Assembly: GCA_039980455.1 (NCBI GenBank)
Contig: JBDXCG010000006.1
Location: 248,001-312,000 of the forward strand
DNA: 64,000 nucleotides
Direction of reading: 5' to 3'
DNA from: CALINF01 sp039980455
GTDB lineage: Bacteria > Pseudomonadota > Gammaproteobacteria > Pseudomonadales > Halieaceae
Positions within the stretch are counted from its first letter, which is position 1, and each line of letters opens with the position of its first letter. This document shows, in pieces, positions 19,201-25,769 of this stretch. Position numbers and translations under genes: made by a program. A model generated the notes under the pieces. That model was not told the DNA's origin, searched no databases, and saw only the letters and a list, made by a program, of their open reading frames with translations.

Positions 19201-19688
19201 ACGCCGTATCGTGGTTTGTTGAGCAGGTGATGCCGTTGGTGGCTGCGCAGAACCCTTCTGTGGTGTTGCATGTTGTTGGCTCTAACCCAACCGATGCCGT
19301 GACTGAGCTTCAGCAGCAGAATGTAAAGGTGTATGGCTATCTAAGTGACGAAGAATTGGATGCACTCTATCGCAAAGTGCAGCTTGCGGTTGTGCCGTTG
19401 CGCTACGGCGCGGGTGTGAAAGGAAAGGTTATTGAAGCTATTCAGCAGCATGTGCCATTGCTCACTACAGCCGTAGGCGCAGAAGGTATTCCCGACGCAG
19501 ACGCAGTGATGGAAATTTGCGAATTCCCGCAGGAGTTCGCTGACAAAGTGTTGGCAATCGCAGCGGGAGATTCTGCCTTACTGAGTAAATTACCGGCCTA
19601 TCAGTCTTGGTTGGATTCACACTTTAGCGCAAGTCGCGCGGCTCAGATTATCGAACAGGACTTTGGCTCACCGCTGCGCGATGGGTAG
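16281..19688 (+). CDS. Three-domain sulfotransferase-like / GT2 / GT4-like glycosyltransferase fusion
   Basis: This protein of 1135 residues carries three catalytic-type modules. Residues 1 to about 230 look like a sulfotransferase: a 5'-phosphosulfate loop LGMHRSGTSM at 8-17, LVKDPR near 97-102 and VYRSPAAVAHSL near 122. Residues about 270-350 are a charged coiled coil with an internal repeat. Residues about 498-735 form a GT-A family 2 domain with SIIVPVYND, ADDCSTD (about 534), LNNDTA (about 582) and YYEDADLAF. Residues about 764-1130 form a GT-B domain with RTVLFIDHYVPHYDKDAG and the donor-side VPLRYGAGVKGKVIEAI. No membrane segment is seen. It probably builds or modifies a surface polysaccharide. 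The start is GTG 16281. It converges with the opgB-like gene, 12 bp away. Confidence 0.85.
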   Translation: MSKNVVVLGMHRSGTSMVAGALVKAGLYAGQSSDLLVDQDDNPHGFWERNDVVELNEALLESASGAWFSPVVSGENLGGKTDQIHHILTQLDSQSPWLVKDPRMLVTWPAWQAALADAIPVYVYRSPAAVAHSLFKRNRFPLQLGLALWEYYNRAAIGIIGAREHVAVSFERFAASPDSEAALLVSRLIELGVALTAAPTSVFDDTLGQSGKLLDEQFALLMTPSQLALASYCEALCAGEPPGPIPVEDETLAPRLKDLSSLVEPLSDATETRVRLDERTLERDSLIKQLAVVESEHVSLTKAHKKEKKTHKALEKVYHSLSDEHTSLAHAHKDEVARHKEVQKKAEYLFEVSTGTFHKLLAFENSSLGSLSRGLRRFYRLVTLQRGKSTSYEDALEDAHVHFEEFEQEKPERPPNKLNLAGDVVRYVFENPAGSVRSFSMARLKRASSVFLNSNSDDLKVWIDSRFPDADADGTVFDPASLDESLDSLELVFPAVEQPQVSIIVPVYNDYRVTVNCLKALLENTSDVTYEVIIADDCSTDLTQSIEQRVHNIVVVRGEENLRFLRNCNSAAASARGENLLFLNNDTAVCEGWLTSMMEVLERDPSVGVVGPKLLFADGKLQEAGGIMWNDGSAWNFGRADDPDKPQYNYLKEVDYVSGACLLVRAALWQEMGGFDERYVPAYYEDADLAFMAREKGYKVVYQPAAKVFHFEGVSNGTDVTSGVKQYQVANQETFRLKWQELLEADHFANAEQVFYARDRSRHKRTVLFIDHYVPHYDKDAGSRSTMQYVQLMLDMGYRVQFMGANFFPHKPYTAMLQQMGVEVLVGEYMARNLDKWLRENASHIDNIYLHRPHVAEQFLDSLERMNPKPKIVFFGHDLHYLRVQREFALKGGAELEKAAQQWQRREFAVFDQVDTVYYPSEVEVAQIAQVRPELDVKAIPLYALPPMEIREYLPEQRAGILFVGGFNHPPNVDAVSWFVEQVMPLVAAQNPSVVLHVVGSNPTDAVTELQQQNVKVYGYLSDEELDALYRKVQLAVVPLRYGAGVKGKVIEAIQQHVPLLTTAVGAEGIPDADAVMEICEFPQEFADKVLAIAAGDSALLSKLPAYQSWLDSHFSASRAAQIIEQDFGSPLRDG

Positions 19689-19700
19689 CGTGCCCCCACG

Positions 19701-22127
19701 CTAATGCGCACTGCTGTCGTCGCCCTCAGACGCAGCAACAGCGGGTTCAGCATTCAGGTTGAGTATCAGACTCGTTCCTCGACTACCCACGTACTCCCCA
19801 ATAAGCGATCGACCCTGCGTCAATACACCGATATAGGGTGTGCGCAAGGCAAGGTCTTGCCATTGGCGAAGTGGTAGCCCCTCAAACAGTGGCGTCAGGT
19901 CCTGTTTGTCGCATACGGCTGAATCATGCACAACGATGAGATAGGCACCATACGGTTTGCTCGGCTGGTCGATCATGTTCCGTAACGCTTCGCTACCGGT
20001 TAACGATTCAGGTGCGCCGCAACCATCCACTTTGACCAAATGTTCAACTGACCCGGATGCGCCTACTCCCAACAAGTTGAGACCTCGCTCCAGACGAAGC
20101 GCCTGTAATCTGGGGCCTATACCAGAGCCAGTGTCGGGGCCACCCGATGATCGCACCTTGAGCCCAGCCAGTACGGAATCAGCAGGTACCGTATGCTCGA
20201 AAAGTCGAATGTCGGGCGCGCCGTATTCGGTATAGGCATTGAGATTTTCGATTCGAGCGTTAGCTAACGCTAGCTCTACGTCACCGCCGGCCAGTTGGGC
20301 GATAGCGGCCAGCTCAATACTATCTGAGGGGCTGAGCTGAATGCTTATATTGTCTACTCCACCTGTCTTTCCAAAGAAGGCGCAGTACTCACCTGCTAAC
20401 AACTCCAGATTCATTGCGCGCACCCGGTTGCACCTGTCTATCCAGCCAATGAACTGGTCAACAGGAAGCGCTGCCAATTGTTGGGGGAGTGACTTCTTGG
20501 AGTCAAACTCAAAACGCAGCGCTTCCAGCTTTGCGTCTTCATCGAACACCATCAATACCGGCAGCCGAAATTGTCTTTCGTCCAACGTAAAGGTGAGCTC
20601 AGGGATATCGACCGCGAGCGCGCCTACACTTTCTGGCATTTCCCAGAAAGCGGTCAGCTCTTTTCTCCATTTGCGTACCTGGTGGTCCGGCTTGGCAGCG
20701 CTGGTAATGAAGCTTGGTTCCTCTGCGAGCAGACTGTGGCCCAGACCCAGCCGGATCGTGTTGCCGCCCAAGAGGTCAATGAGCGTGGGAGCAATATCGA
20801 CGGTCGAGCCCGGTTTGGTAACCTCTCTCTCCTGGGCCAGTGTCGGGTGAAACAGCATAAGCAGGTTTCTTCGTGGGATCTGCGCTAACTCGTCATACGC
20901 CTCGTTTTTGAGCGCAATGTGGTCCGAGGCAACCACGAGAAGGGTGTTCTCCGCATAGGGAGATTGTCGGATACGCTGTATGAAGTGACTGGACAACGCG
21001 TCGGCGCAATGGACGGCGTTAAGCATGGGGTTAGAGCCATCCCCATACTCCTTGTCACAGGCGGTTGATTTGTGACCCTTTGGATGATGTGTATCGAGTG
21101 TGAGCGTCACCAATCCGAATGGCTCTGCCTGCTGTGATAAAGCTTCGAAGCGACGGTAGACGATATCCAGTAGGTCGTTGTCGTAAAGACCCCACCAAGA
21201 CGTATCTGTCTGTGTACTACTTTGCGCGCTCAGCTCCTCCAGACCACTCACACGTTGATATCCGTGATCTCTGTAAAACTTGCCTTTACCCGCAAATTCT
21301 AAAGAAGCGCCGCCGACATATTCCATCTGGTAGCCTTGCTCACTCAGCAGATCCCCCAGGCAATTTACACCGGGCAGAAATTTGTCCATGCCGGACATAG
21401 AGTTGGGTGAGCCCGTGCCCATGAGCGGAATGCCACATTGACTGGCGACCATGCCGCCTATGGTAAAGCCCGTATTTTCAAGGTTGCGAATGTCTGTAAA
21501 GTGAAGGCTCTGTGTCTCCAGTTGCTTCAAGTTTGGCATCAGCCCCGGGAAAATCGCTTCATCAAAGTAGGTTCTCTCGAGGCTTTCCAAATAGAGCACG
21601 ACAATATTAACTGGCTTGAGGTCGCCTTCGATGCTCTGGACAGGATAAAAGTAGTCTTCAAATGCTAAGCCCTTGGCGTTGGATTGTGGCTCAAATAATG
21701 ACGATCCCGGCAGCGCAATATCGTACAACCGAGCCATGTTGAGTGCAGCAGGGTGGTAGAGGCAGAGTATGGCTATCGCAAGAGGTGCCAGTAAGGTGGC
21801 GGTAGACGTCTTGGTGGGAGAGGTGATCACTCTACTTAACAATACCGGCACGGATACAGCCAGTATCAGTAGCAGGACGGATAACGCAATGATGCCTGCG
21901 TACTCACCAAGGCCAGCGCCTCCAATGCCACTTTGCAAATGGAAGACAACCGTACTGTCTATGCCCGCGCCGGTGAAGTAGTCGGCGGTAATATAGGCGC
22001 CGCTCAATAGGATAAATAGGGCAGTGCCTAGCGATGTCCATAGCCGCACCGACCGGCTGGCGCCGGACGAGCGCAAGCACAAGAGAATGATCGCAAGGGC
22101 AGCGCTTAGCAGCAGGAGTAGGGGCAT
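19701..22127 (-). CDS. opgB: OpgB-like phosphoglycerol transferase (alkaline-phosphatase superfamily)
   Basis: OpgB moves phosphoglycerol from membrane lipid to periplasmic glucans. After three to four N-terminal membrane segments the protein has ITADYFTGAGID, YLESLERTYFD (with the nucleophile-side residues), GMVASQCGIPL, TLTLDTHHPKG and VVASDHIAL. All match Escherichia coli MdoB as I recall it. ATG 22127 gives 808 residues and aligns with the MdoB N-terminus; a TTG at 22154 would add 9 residues. The last 250 residues differ from MdoB in detail and end in a stretch resembling an ILEI/FAM3-like domain. The neighbours are two sulfotransferase-type genes, which suggests a glycan-decoration locus. 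The acceptor glycan genes (opgGH) are not in the window. Confidence 0.85.
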   Translation of the reverse strand: MPLLLLLSAALAIILLCLRSSGASRSVRLWTSLGTALFILLSGAYITADYFTGAGIDSTVVFHLQSGIGGAGLGEYAGIIALSVLLLILAVSVPVLLSRVITSPTKTSTATLLAPLAIAILCLYHPAALNMARLYDIALPGSSLFEPQSNAKGLAFEDYFYPVQSIEGDLKPVNIVVLYLESLERTYFDEAIFPGLMPNLKQLETQSLHFTDIRNLENTGFTIGGMVASQCGIPLMGTGSPNSMSGMDKFLPGVNCLGDLLSEQGYQMEYVGGASLEFAGKGKFYRDHGYQRVSGLEELSAQSSTQTDTSWWGLYDNDLLDIVYRRFEALSQQAEPFGLVTLTLDTHHPKGHKSTACDKEYGDGSNPMLNAVHCADALSSHFIQRIRQSPYAENTLLVVASDHIALKNEAYDELAQIPRRNLLMLFHPTLAQEREVTKPGSTVDIAPTLIDLLGGNTIRLGLGHSLLAEEPSFITSAAKPDHQVRKWRKELTAFWEMPESVGALAVDIPELTFTLDERQFRLPVLMVFDEDAKLEALRFEFDSKKSLPQQLAALPVDQFIGWIDRCNRVRAMNLELLAGEYCAFFGKTGGVDNISIQLSPSDSIELAAIAQLAGGDVELALANARIENLNAYTEYGAPDIRLFEHTVPADSVLAGLKVRSSGGPDTGSGIGPRLQALRLERGLNLLGVGASGSVEHLVKVDGCGAPESLTGSEALRNMIDQPSKPYGAYLIVVHDSAVCDKQDLTPLFEGLPLRQWQDLALRTPYIGVLTQGRSLIGEYVGSRGTSLILNLNAEPAVAASEGDDSSAH

Positions 22128-22133
22128 CCCTGC

Positions 22134-22162
22134 ATTATACTTTTGTGGCTGCAATGTTTCAC
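22134..22162 (-). promoter_or_regulatory. Predicted opgB promoter giving a near-leaderless transcript
   Basis: Read on the minus strand, GTGAAA (22162-22157) and a perfect TATAAT (22139-22134) are 17 bp apart. The start ATG at 22127 lies only 6 bp beyond the -10, so transcription would begin at or next to the start codon. The -35 lies inside the palindrome at 22156-22182. Confidence 0.45.
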
Positions 22163-22182
22163 TACACTAGGTGTAGTGAAAC
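22156..22182. promoter_or_regulatory. Perfect palindrome upstream of opgB, likely operator
   Basis: GTTTCACTACAC (22156-22167) and GTGTAGTGAAAC (22171-22182) are exact inverted copies with a 3-bp spacer. The site covers the predicted opgB -35 and lies in the divergent region shared with the sulfotransferase gene. There is no T tract on either side, so an operator for a dimeric repressor fits better than a terminator. The regulator is unknown. Confidence 0.6.
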
Positions 22183-22321
22183 TATTCTGTGAAGTATGAG
22201 AAGAAGCTACATCAATGAGAAAAGAGTTTTTGGCAGATAATTGATAAATAGTGCGCTCATTTAGTGACGCGGTTTGGTATCGCAGCTATCTAGCGCTGGC
22301 TGATATCGGTATCATATTCGC

Positions 22322-23035
22322 GTGACCTCTCCCATCCTGATCTCCCTGCATATGCCTAAAACGGCCGGTTCCAGCTTTGGTCTGGCGCTTAAGAACGAGT
22401 ACGGGCAGGGTTATGTCGAGGACTACAATGACCGGCCATTGCAGGCGCGGGCGCCAGCGCGTATCGGTAGAGCGATGGTTCATGCAGGCGCTAACATGAT
22501 CGGGTTAAGTGTTAATGAATCCACATCGTGTATTCACGGACACTACTTGCCGGTTAAGTACCGTTTTATACGGCGGCCTGCGCTGTTTGTTACCTGGCTG
22601 CGCGACCCTGTAGAGCGGCTCGCGTCGCACTATCATTACTGGCGTCGCAGTTATGATCCGGAATCAGCTTTACCATTGCATGCCAAAGTCGTGGAGGAAG
22701 ATTGGACGTTTGAGCAATTCTATCTCGCGCCTCAGCTGCGCAACCTGTACGGTAAATTTCTTTGGGGTTTTCCAACTTCGCGTTTCAGCTTTATCGGAAT
22801 ATCGGAACATTATGAGCAGGAACTAGAGCGGTTTGCATCGAATGTTCATGCGCTAAGCAGAGGCGTGAAGGCAGAGCGCGTGAATGAGAACCCGGGGCAA
22901 CCTGTTATATATGTGCAAGACGAACAACAGCGAAAAGTGATTGAGCAGATTCATGCGTATGATGTGTCGTTGTATCAACGTGCGTGCCGTGCGCGCTTAG
23001 CTGCGCTGGCGCGCCAGGAAGTTACCCATGGGTGA
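22322..23035 (+). CDS. Sulfotransferase family protein (Sulfotransfer_2-like)
   Basis: The protein of 237 residues opens with the PAPS-binding 5'-phosphosulfate loop HMPKTAGSSF (about residues 10-19). It has a 3'-phosphate motif TWLRDPVERLASHYHYW near 97-113, as in carbohydrate sulfotransferases. FSFIGISEHYEQELERF follows, a conserved element of the family. It should move sulfate from PAPS to a glycan or lipid hydroxyl; the acceptor is unknown. There is no signal peptide. The start is GTG 22322. The gene diverges from opgB and overlaps the next gene by 8 bp. Confidence 0.85.
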   Translation: MTSPILISLHMPKTAGSSFGLALKNEYGQGYVEDYNDRPLQARAPARIGRAMVHAGANMIGLSVNESTSCIHGHYLPVKYRFIRRPALFVTWLRDPVERLASHYHYWRRSYDPESALPLHAKVVEEDWTFEQFYLAPQLRNLYGKFLWGFPTSRFSFIGISEHYEQELERFASNVHALSRGVKAERVNENPGQPVIYVQDEQQRKVIEQIHAYDVSLYQRACRARLAALARQEVTHG

Positions 23036-24320
23036 AGCGCAATCGGGTTGGACTCAATCTGTTTTCAACAAACGGATGCTCATCTGCGTCTTCACCGGCT
23101 TCACCTCGGGCTTGCCTTTGTATGTGCTGTTTCAATTGGTACCTGCCTGGTTACGCGATGGCGGTGTGTCACTCACTGAGATCGGCCTGTTCGCTCTTGT
23201 CGGTATTCCTTACACCTGGAAATTCCTGTGGGCGCCGTTGATGGATCGATGGGTGCCGCCCTTCCTGGGTCGCCGCCGAGGCTGGATGCTGATGTCCCAG
23301 CTGGCGTTGGTAGTTTCCATCGGTGTAATGGGTCTGTATCAGCCTTCGCAATCAACGGGCCTGATTGCTGTGCTCGCTTTTATCGTCGCTTTGTTTAGTG
23401 CCACTCAGGACGTGGCAGTCGATGCTTATCGTCGAGAGATACTGCCAGATGAAGAACTGGGTCTTGGCAACTCAATTCATGTGCAGGCCTATCGTATCTC
23501 CAGCCTTATCCCTGGCTCACTCTCTCTTATTCTCGCCGATATCCTGCCTTGGTCATCAGTATTCTGGATTACAGGCGCATTCATGCTGACGGGCGTGGCA
23601 CTGAGTATTCTGGTATCTGAGCCGGCCTCTGAGGTACCAAAAGCGCAAGGTTTGCGTGAGGCATTGGTAGCGCCGTTTCGGGAGTATCTAAACCGGCGGG
23701 GGGTTAAGGGGTTGCTGGTGGTGCTCAGTTTTATGTTTCTCTATAAGCTCGGTGACAACATGGCCACTGCACTATCGATGCCGTTCTATCTCGACTTGGG
23801 ATTTAGTAAAACTCAGATCGGTGTAGTGGCGAAGAACGCAGCGTTATGGCCTGCGATTATTGGAGGTCTGCTTGGCGGGTTGGTGATGATCCGCCTAGGC
23901 ATAAACCGTTCGCTTTGGCTGTTTGGTGTTGTCCAATTGGTCAGCATTCTCGGTTTTGCGCTGCTTGCCGCGAGCGGCCCCATATTGTGGCTGCTCGCTG
24001 CTGTTATTGCGTTTGAGTATCTGGGTGTTGGAATGGGAACCGCCGCCTTTACAGCGTTTATCGCGCGCGAAACCAGCAGGGTTTACGCGGCCACCCAGTT
24101 TGCATTGTTCACCGCATTGGCTGCGCTACCCCGAACCTTTGCCAATGCGAGCACTGGCGCTATCGTGGAGTGGGTAGGGTGGGAAAGCTTCTTTCTGCTG
24201 TGCGCAGTACTTGCGTTACCTGGAATGGCATTACTGATATGGATCGCTCCGTGGAAAGAGCAAGAGCCTGAGAAAGGCGACGATGCGGAAATCACTGATG
24301 ACACCCAGCCAGATTCTTGA
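23028..24320 (+). CDS. AmpG-like muropeptide/PAT-family MFS permease
   Basis: The protein of 430 residues has about 12 membrane segments. The AmpG-type signatures are SGLPLYVLFQLVPAWLRD near the N-terminus, YTWKFLWAPLMDRWVPP (about 63-79) and ATQDVAVDAYRREIL (about 125-139). AmpG imports anhydromuropeptides for peptidoglycan recycling by proton symport. Similar sequences also move acetyl-CoA or sugars in the PAT group, so the substrate is inferred. The charged tail ends in a run of acidic residues. The gene overlaps the sulfotransferase gene by 8 bp, suggesting co-translation. Confidence 0.85.
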   Translation: MGEAQSGWTQSVFNKRMLICVFTGFTSGLPLYVLFQLVPAWLRDGGVSLTEIGLFALVGIPYTWKFLWAPLMDRWVPPFLGRRRGWMLMSQLALVVSIGVMGLYQPSQSTGLIAVLAFIVALFSATQDVAVDAYRREILPDEELGLGNSIHVQAYRISSLIPGSLSLILADILPWSSVFWITGAFMLTGVALSILVSEPASEVPKAQGLREALVAPFREYLNRRGVKGLLVVLSFMFLYKLGDNMATALSMPFYLDLGFSKTQIGVVAKNAALWPAIIGGLLGGLVMIRLGINRSLWLFGVVQLVSILGFALLAASGPILWLLAAVIAFEYLGVGMGTAAFTAFIARETSRVYAATQFALFTALAALPRTFANASTGAIVEWVGWESFFLLCAVLALPGMALLIWIAPWKEQEPEKGDDAEITDDTQPDS

Positions 24321-24368
24321 GCTTAGCCGCCAAGCCAGCGGCCAAATAGCAGAGCTATCCTGTTAGGG

Positions 24369-24686
24369 TTACGGCCAGACATAGCGTGTCAGTTTCAGCC
24401 TGTTACCCGCGCTAAATACCACGCCCTCGCTCTCGAGCTGTGTGCGCTGGAAATCTCTTGACGGCGAGCTCTCAGGCAGTGAAATCCGTCCCTGAGCATT
24501 GACCACTCGATACCAGGGAATGCGAGTCCCCTCGGGCAGGTCTCTTAATGCTTTTCCCACACGACGCGCTGCACCAGGCATGCCCGCTTGGCGCGCTATT
24601 TCGCCATAGGTGCTTACCCGGCCCGGTGGAATCATCGCCACAATGTGCCAGATACGCTCGTTGATTGCCTGTTTGCTCGTCGCCAT
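24369..24686 (-). CDS. Alkyltransferase-like DNA-binding protein (Atl)
   Basis: The protein of 105 residues equals the C-terminal DNA-binding domain of O6-alkylguanine-DNA alkyltransferase: VSTYGEIARQAGMPGAARRVGKAL gives the helix-turn-helix and arginine finger region. The active-site PCHRV of true alkyltransferases is PWYRV here, with Trp in place of the acceptor Cys. This is the hallmark of Atl proteins, which bind alkylated guanine and hand it to nucleotide-excision repair. It cannot itself accept alkyl groups by the usual route. It converges with the AmpG-like gene; the GCCGC/GCGGC hairpin at 24326-24342 between them has no T tract. Confidence 0.9.
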   Translation of the reverse strand: MATSKQAINERIWHIVAMIPPGRVSTYGEIARQAGMPGAARRVGKALRDLPEGTRIPWYRVVNAQGRISLPESSPSRDFQRTQLESEGVVFSAGNRLKLTRYVWP

Positions 24687-24734
24687 TGCGCGCCTTCAGT
24701 CTGCCCCTTTGCAGAAGCTTAACATTGCTGGCAG

Positions 24735-24762
24735 CTTGAATTATCGGCGGTCACCCCCATAC
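24735..24762 (+). promoter_or_regulatory. Predicted sigma-32 (heat-shock) promoter of fxsA
   Basis: CTTGAAT (24735-24741), 13 bp, then CCCCATAC (24755-24762). The consensus is CTTGAAA-N13-CCCCATnT, so only one base in each element differs. The fxsA ATG lies 21 bp downstream. Confidence 0.75.
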
Positions 24763-24783
24763 TGATGAGACACGGAGCCATTT

Positions 24784-25197
24784 ATGCGACTATTTTTCCT
24801 CCTGCTGCCTTGGCTGGAGCTATTCACCCTGATTCAACTAGGCGTTGAAACGAGTGCCCTAACAGCGCTGTTGTATGTGCTTGCCACGTTGGTGTTGGGT
24901 ATGGCGATTATTCGTCACCAGGGAATGAGTTTAATTACACGCATGCAAGACCTACAGGCGGGGCGGGTACTTGGCCAACAGCTTCTTCTCGATGGCATGG
25001 CAGTGGGTATCGCCGGATTACTACTGATGGTTCCAGGCCTCATCTCTGATTTTTTTGCGATTATCGTGTTGATCGGCCCCCTGCGTCGGCGTCTGGGTCG
25101 CTGGTTGATGGGTCCACAGCCCGAACCCTATGTACCGCAGCGTGACGCCACAAGTGAATCGGCCATTGAAGGCGATTTTCGTAGGGTTGATGAGTAG
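24784..25197 (+). CDS. fxsA: FxsA family membrane protein
   Basis: FxsA is a small inner-membrane protein known in Escherichia coli for suppressing F exclusion of phage T7. Its physiological role is not settled. The protein has 137 residues: the family opening LFFLLLPWLELFTLIQLG, three to four membrane segments, and LLLMVPGLISDFFAIIVLIG followed by LRRRLGRWL. The tail is polar. GGAG lies at 24774-24777 before ATG 24784. It stands just upstream of groES, as in E. coli where fxsA is also near groESL, and has its own predicted sigma-32 promoter. Confidence 0.92.
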   Translation: MRLFFLLLPWLELFTLIQLGVETSALTALLYVLATLVLGMAIIRHQGMSLITRMQDLQAGRVLGQQLLLDGMAVGIAGLLLMVPGLISDFFAIIVLIGPLRRRLGRWLMGPQPEPYVPQRDATSESAIEGDFRRVDE

Positions 25198-25269
25198 CAT
25201 CTTTCTAAGCTACTGAAAAACAAGCAATAAACGTCGGCTATCCAGCCGCAATTTGATGTGCCCTTGCTC

Positions 25270-25297
25270 TTGACACTCTCCGCTTCCTCACTAGAAT
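25270..25297 (+). promoter_or_regulatory. Sigma-70-type promoter of groESL
   Basis: TTGACA (25270-25275), 16 bp, TAGAAT (25292-25297). The -10 ends on the first base of the CIRCE element, so a bound HrcA repressor would cover the transcription start. Confidence 0.7.
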
Positions 25298-25323
25298 TAG
25301 CACTCTCTTAAAAAGAGTGCTAA
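25297..25323. promoter_or_regulatory. CIRCE operator (HrcA binding site) of groESL
   Basis: TTAGCACTC (25297-25305), 9 bp, GAGTGCTAA (25315-25323): a perfect match to the CIRCE consensus. It implies that the genome encodes the HrcA repressor, although hrcA is not in the window. Confidence 0.96.
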
Positions 25324-25329
25324 TCAGGG

Positions 25330-25356
25330 CTTGAATAACTATTTCCTGCCCCAACA
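25330..25356 (+). promoter_or_regulatory. Predicted sigma-32 promoter of groESL
   Basis: CTTGAAT (25330-25336), 12 bp, CCCCAACA (25349-25356), close to CTTGAAA-N13-CCCCATnT. It lies downstream of CIRCE, so transcripts from it would start near 25363 and escape a repressor bound at the operator. Confidence 0.6.
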
Positions 25357-25416
25357 TAGCAATCGAGCCCCGTTAACGGGCATTTATAACATCGTTCAAA
25401 CTGGAGAATCATACCA

Positions 25417-25707
25417 ATGAATATCCGTCCGCTGTACGACCGTGTGGTCGTTCGTCGCAAGGAAGAGGAAGCAACCTCAGCTGGTGGCATCGTGCTGCCC
25501 GGGTCTGCCAAGGAAAAGCCAAACCAGGGTGAAATTGTCGCCGTGGGTGAGGGAAAATCTCTCGATAGCGGTGAAATCCGTCCATTGGCCGTTAAGGTCG
25601 GTGACACTGTCGTGTTTGGTCAGTATGCAGGTAGCAATACGATCGAAATCGACGGCGAAGAGTTGATCATCATGGGTGAAAGCGAAATCTTTGCGATTGT
25701 TGAGTGA
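25417..25707 (+). CDS. groES: Co-chaperonin GroES
   Basis: The protein has 96 residues, the normal length. It forms the heptameric lid of the GroEL cage. The start NIRPLYDRVVVRRKEEE, the mobile loop EATSAGGIVLPGSAKEKP and the C-terminal GEELIIMGESEIFAIVE are all typical. It is the first gene of the groESL operon, 62 bp before groEL, under the combined CIRCE/sigma-32 control region. Confidence 0.98.
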   Translation: MNIRPLYDRVVVRRKEEEATSAGGIVLPGSAKEKPNQGEIVAVGEGKSLDSGEIRPLAVKVGDTVVFGQYAGSNTIEIDGEELIIMGESEIFAIVE

Positions 25708-25769
25708 TTAACTAAGCACTTATTTCGACCCTAAAACAGTTAGCGAATTGAGTATTAAAGGAAACGATC

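Noticed and set aside
22230..22250. TTGGCAGATAATTGAT upstream of the sulfotransferase gene, resembling a sigma-54 -24/-12 promoter.
   Set aside because: The distance between the GG and the next possible GC-type element is wrong and the -12 lacks GC.
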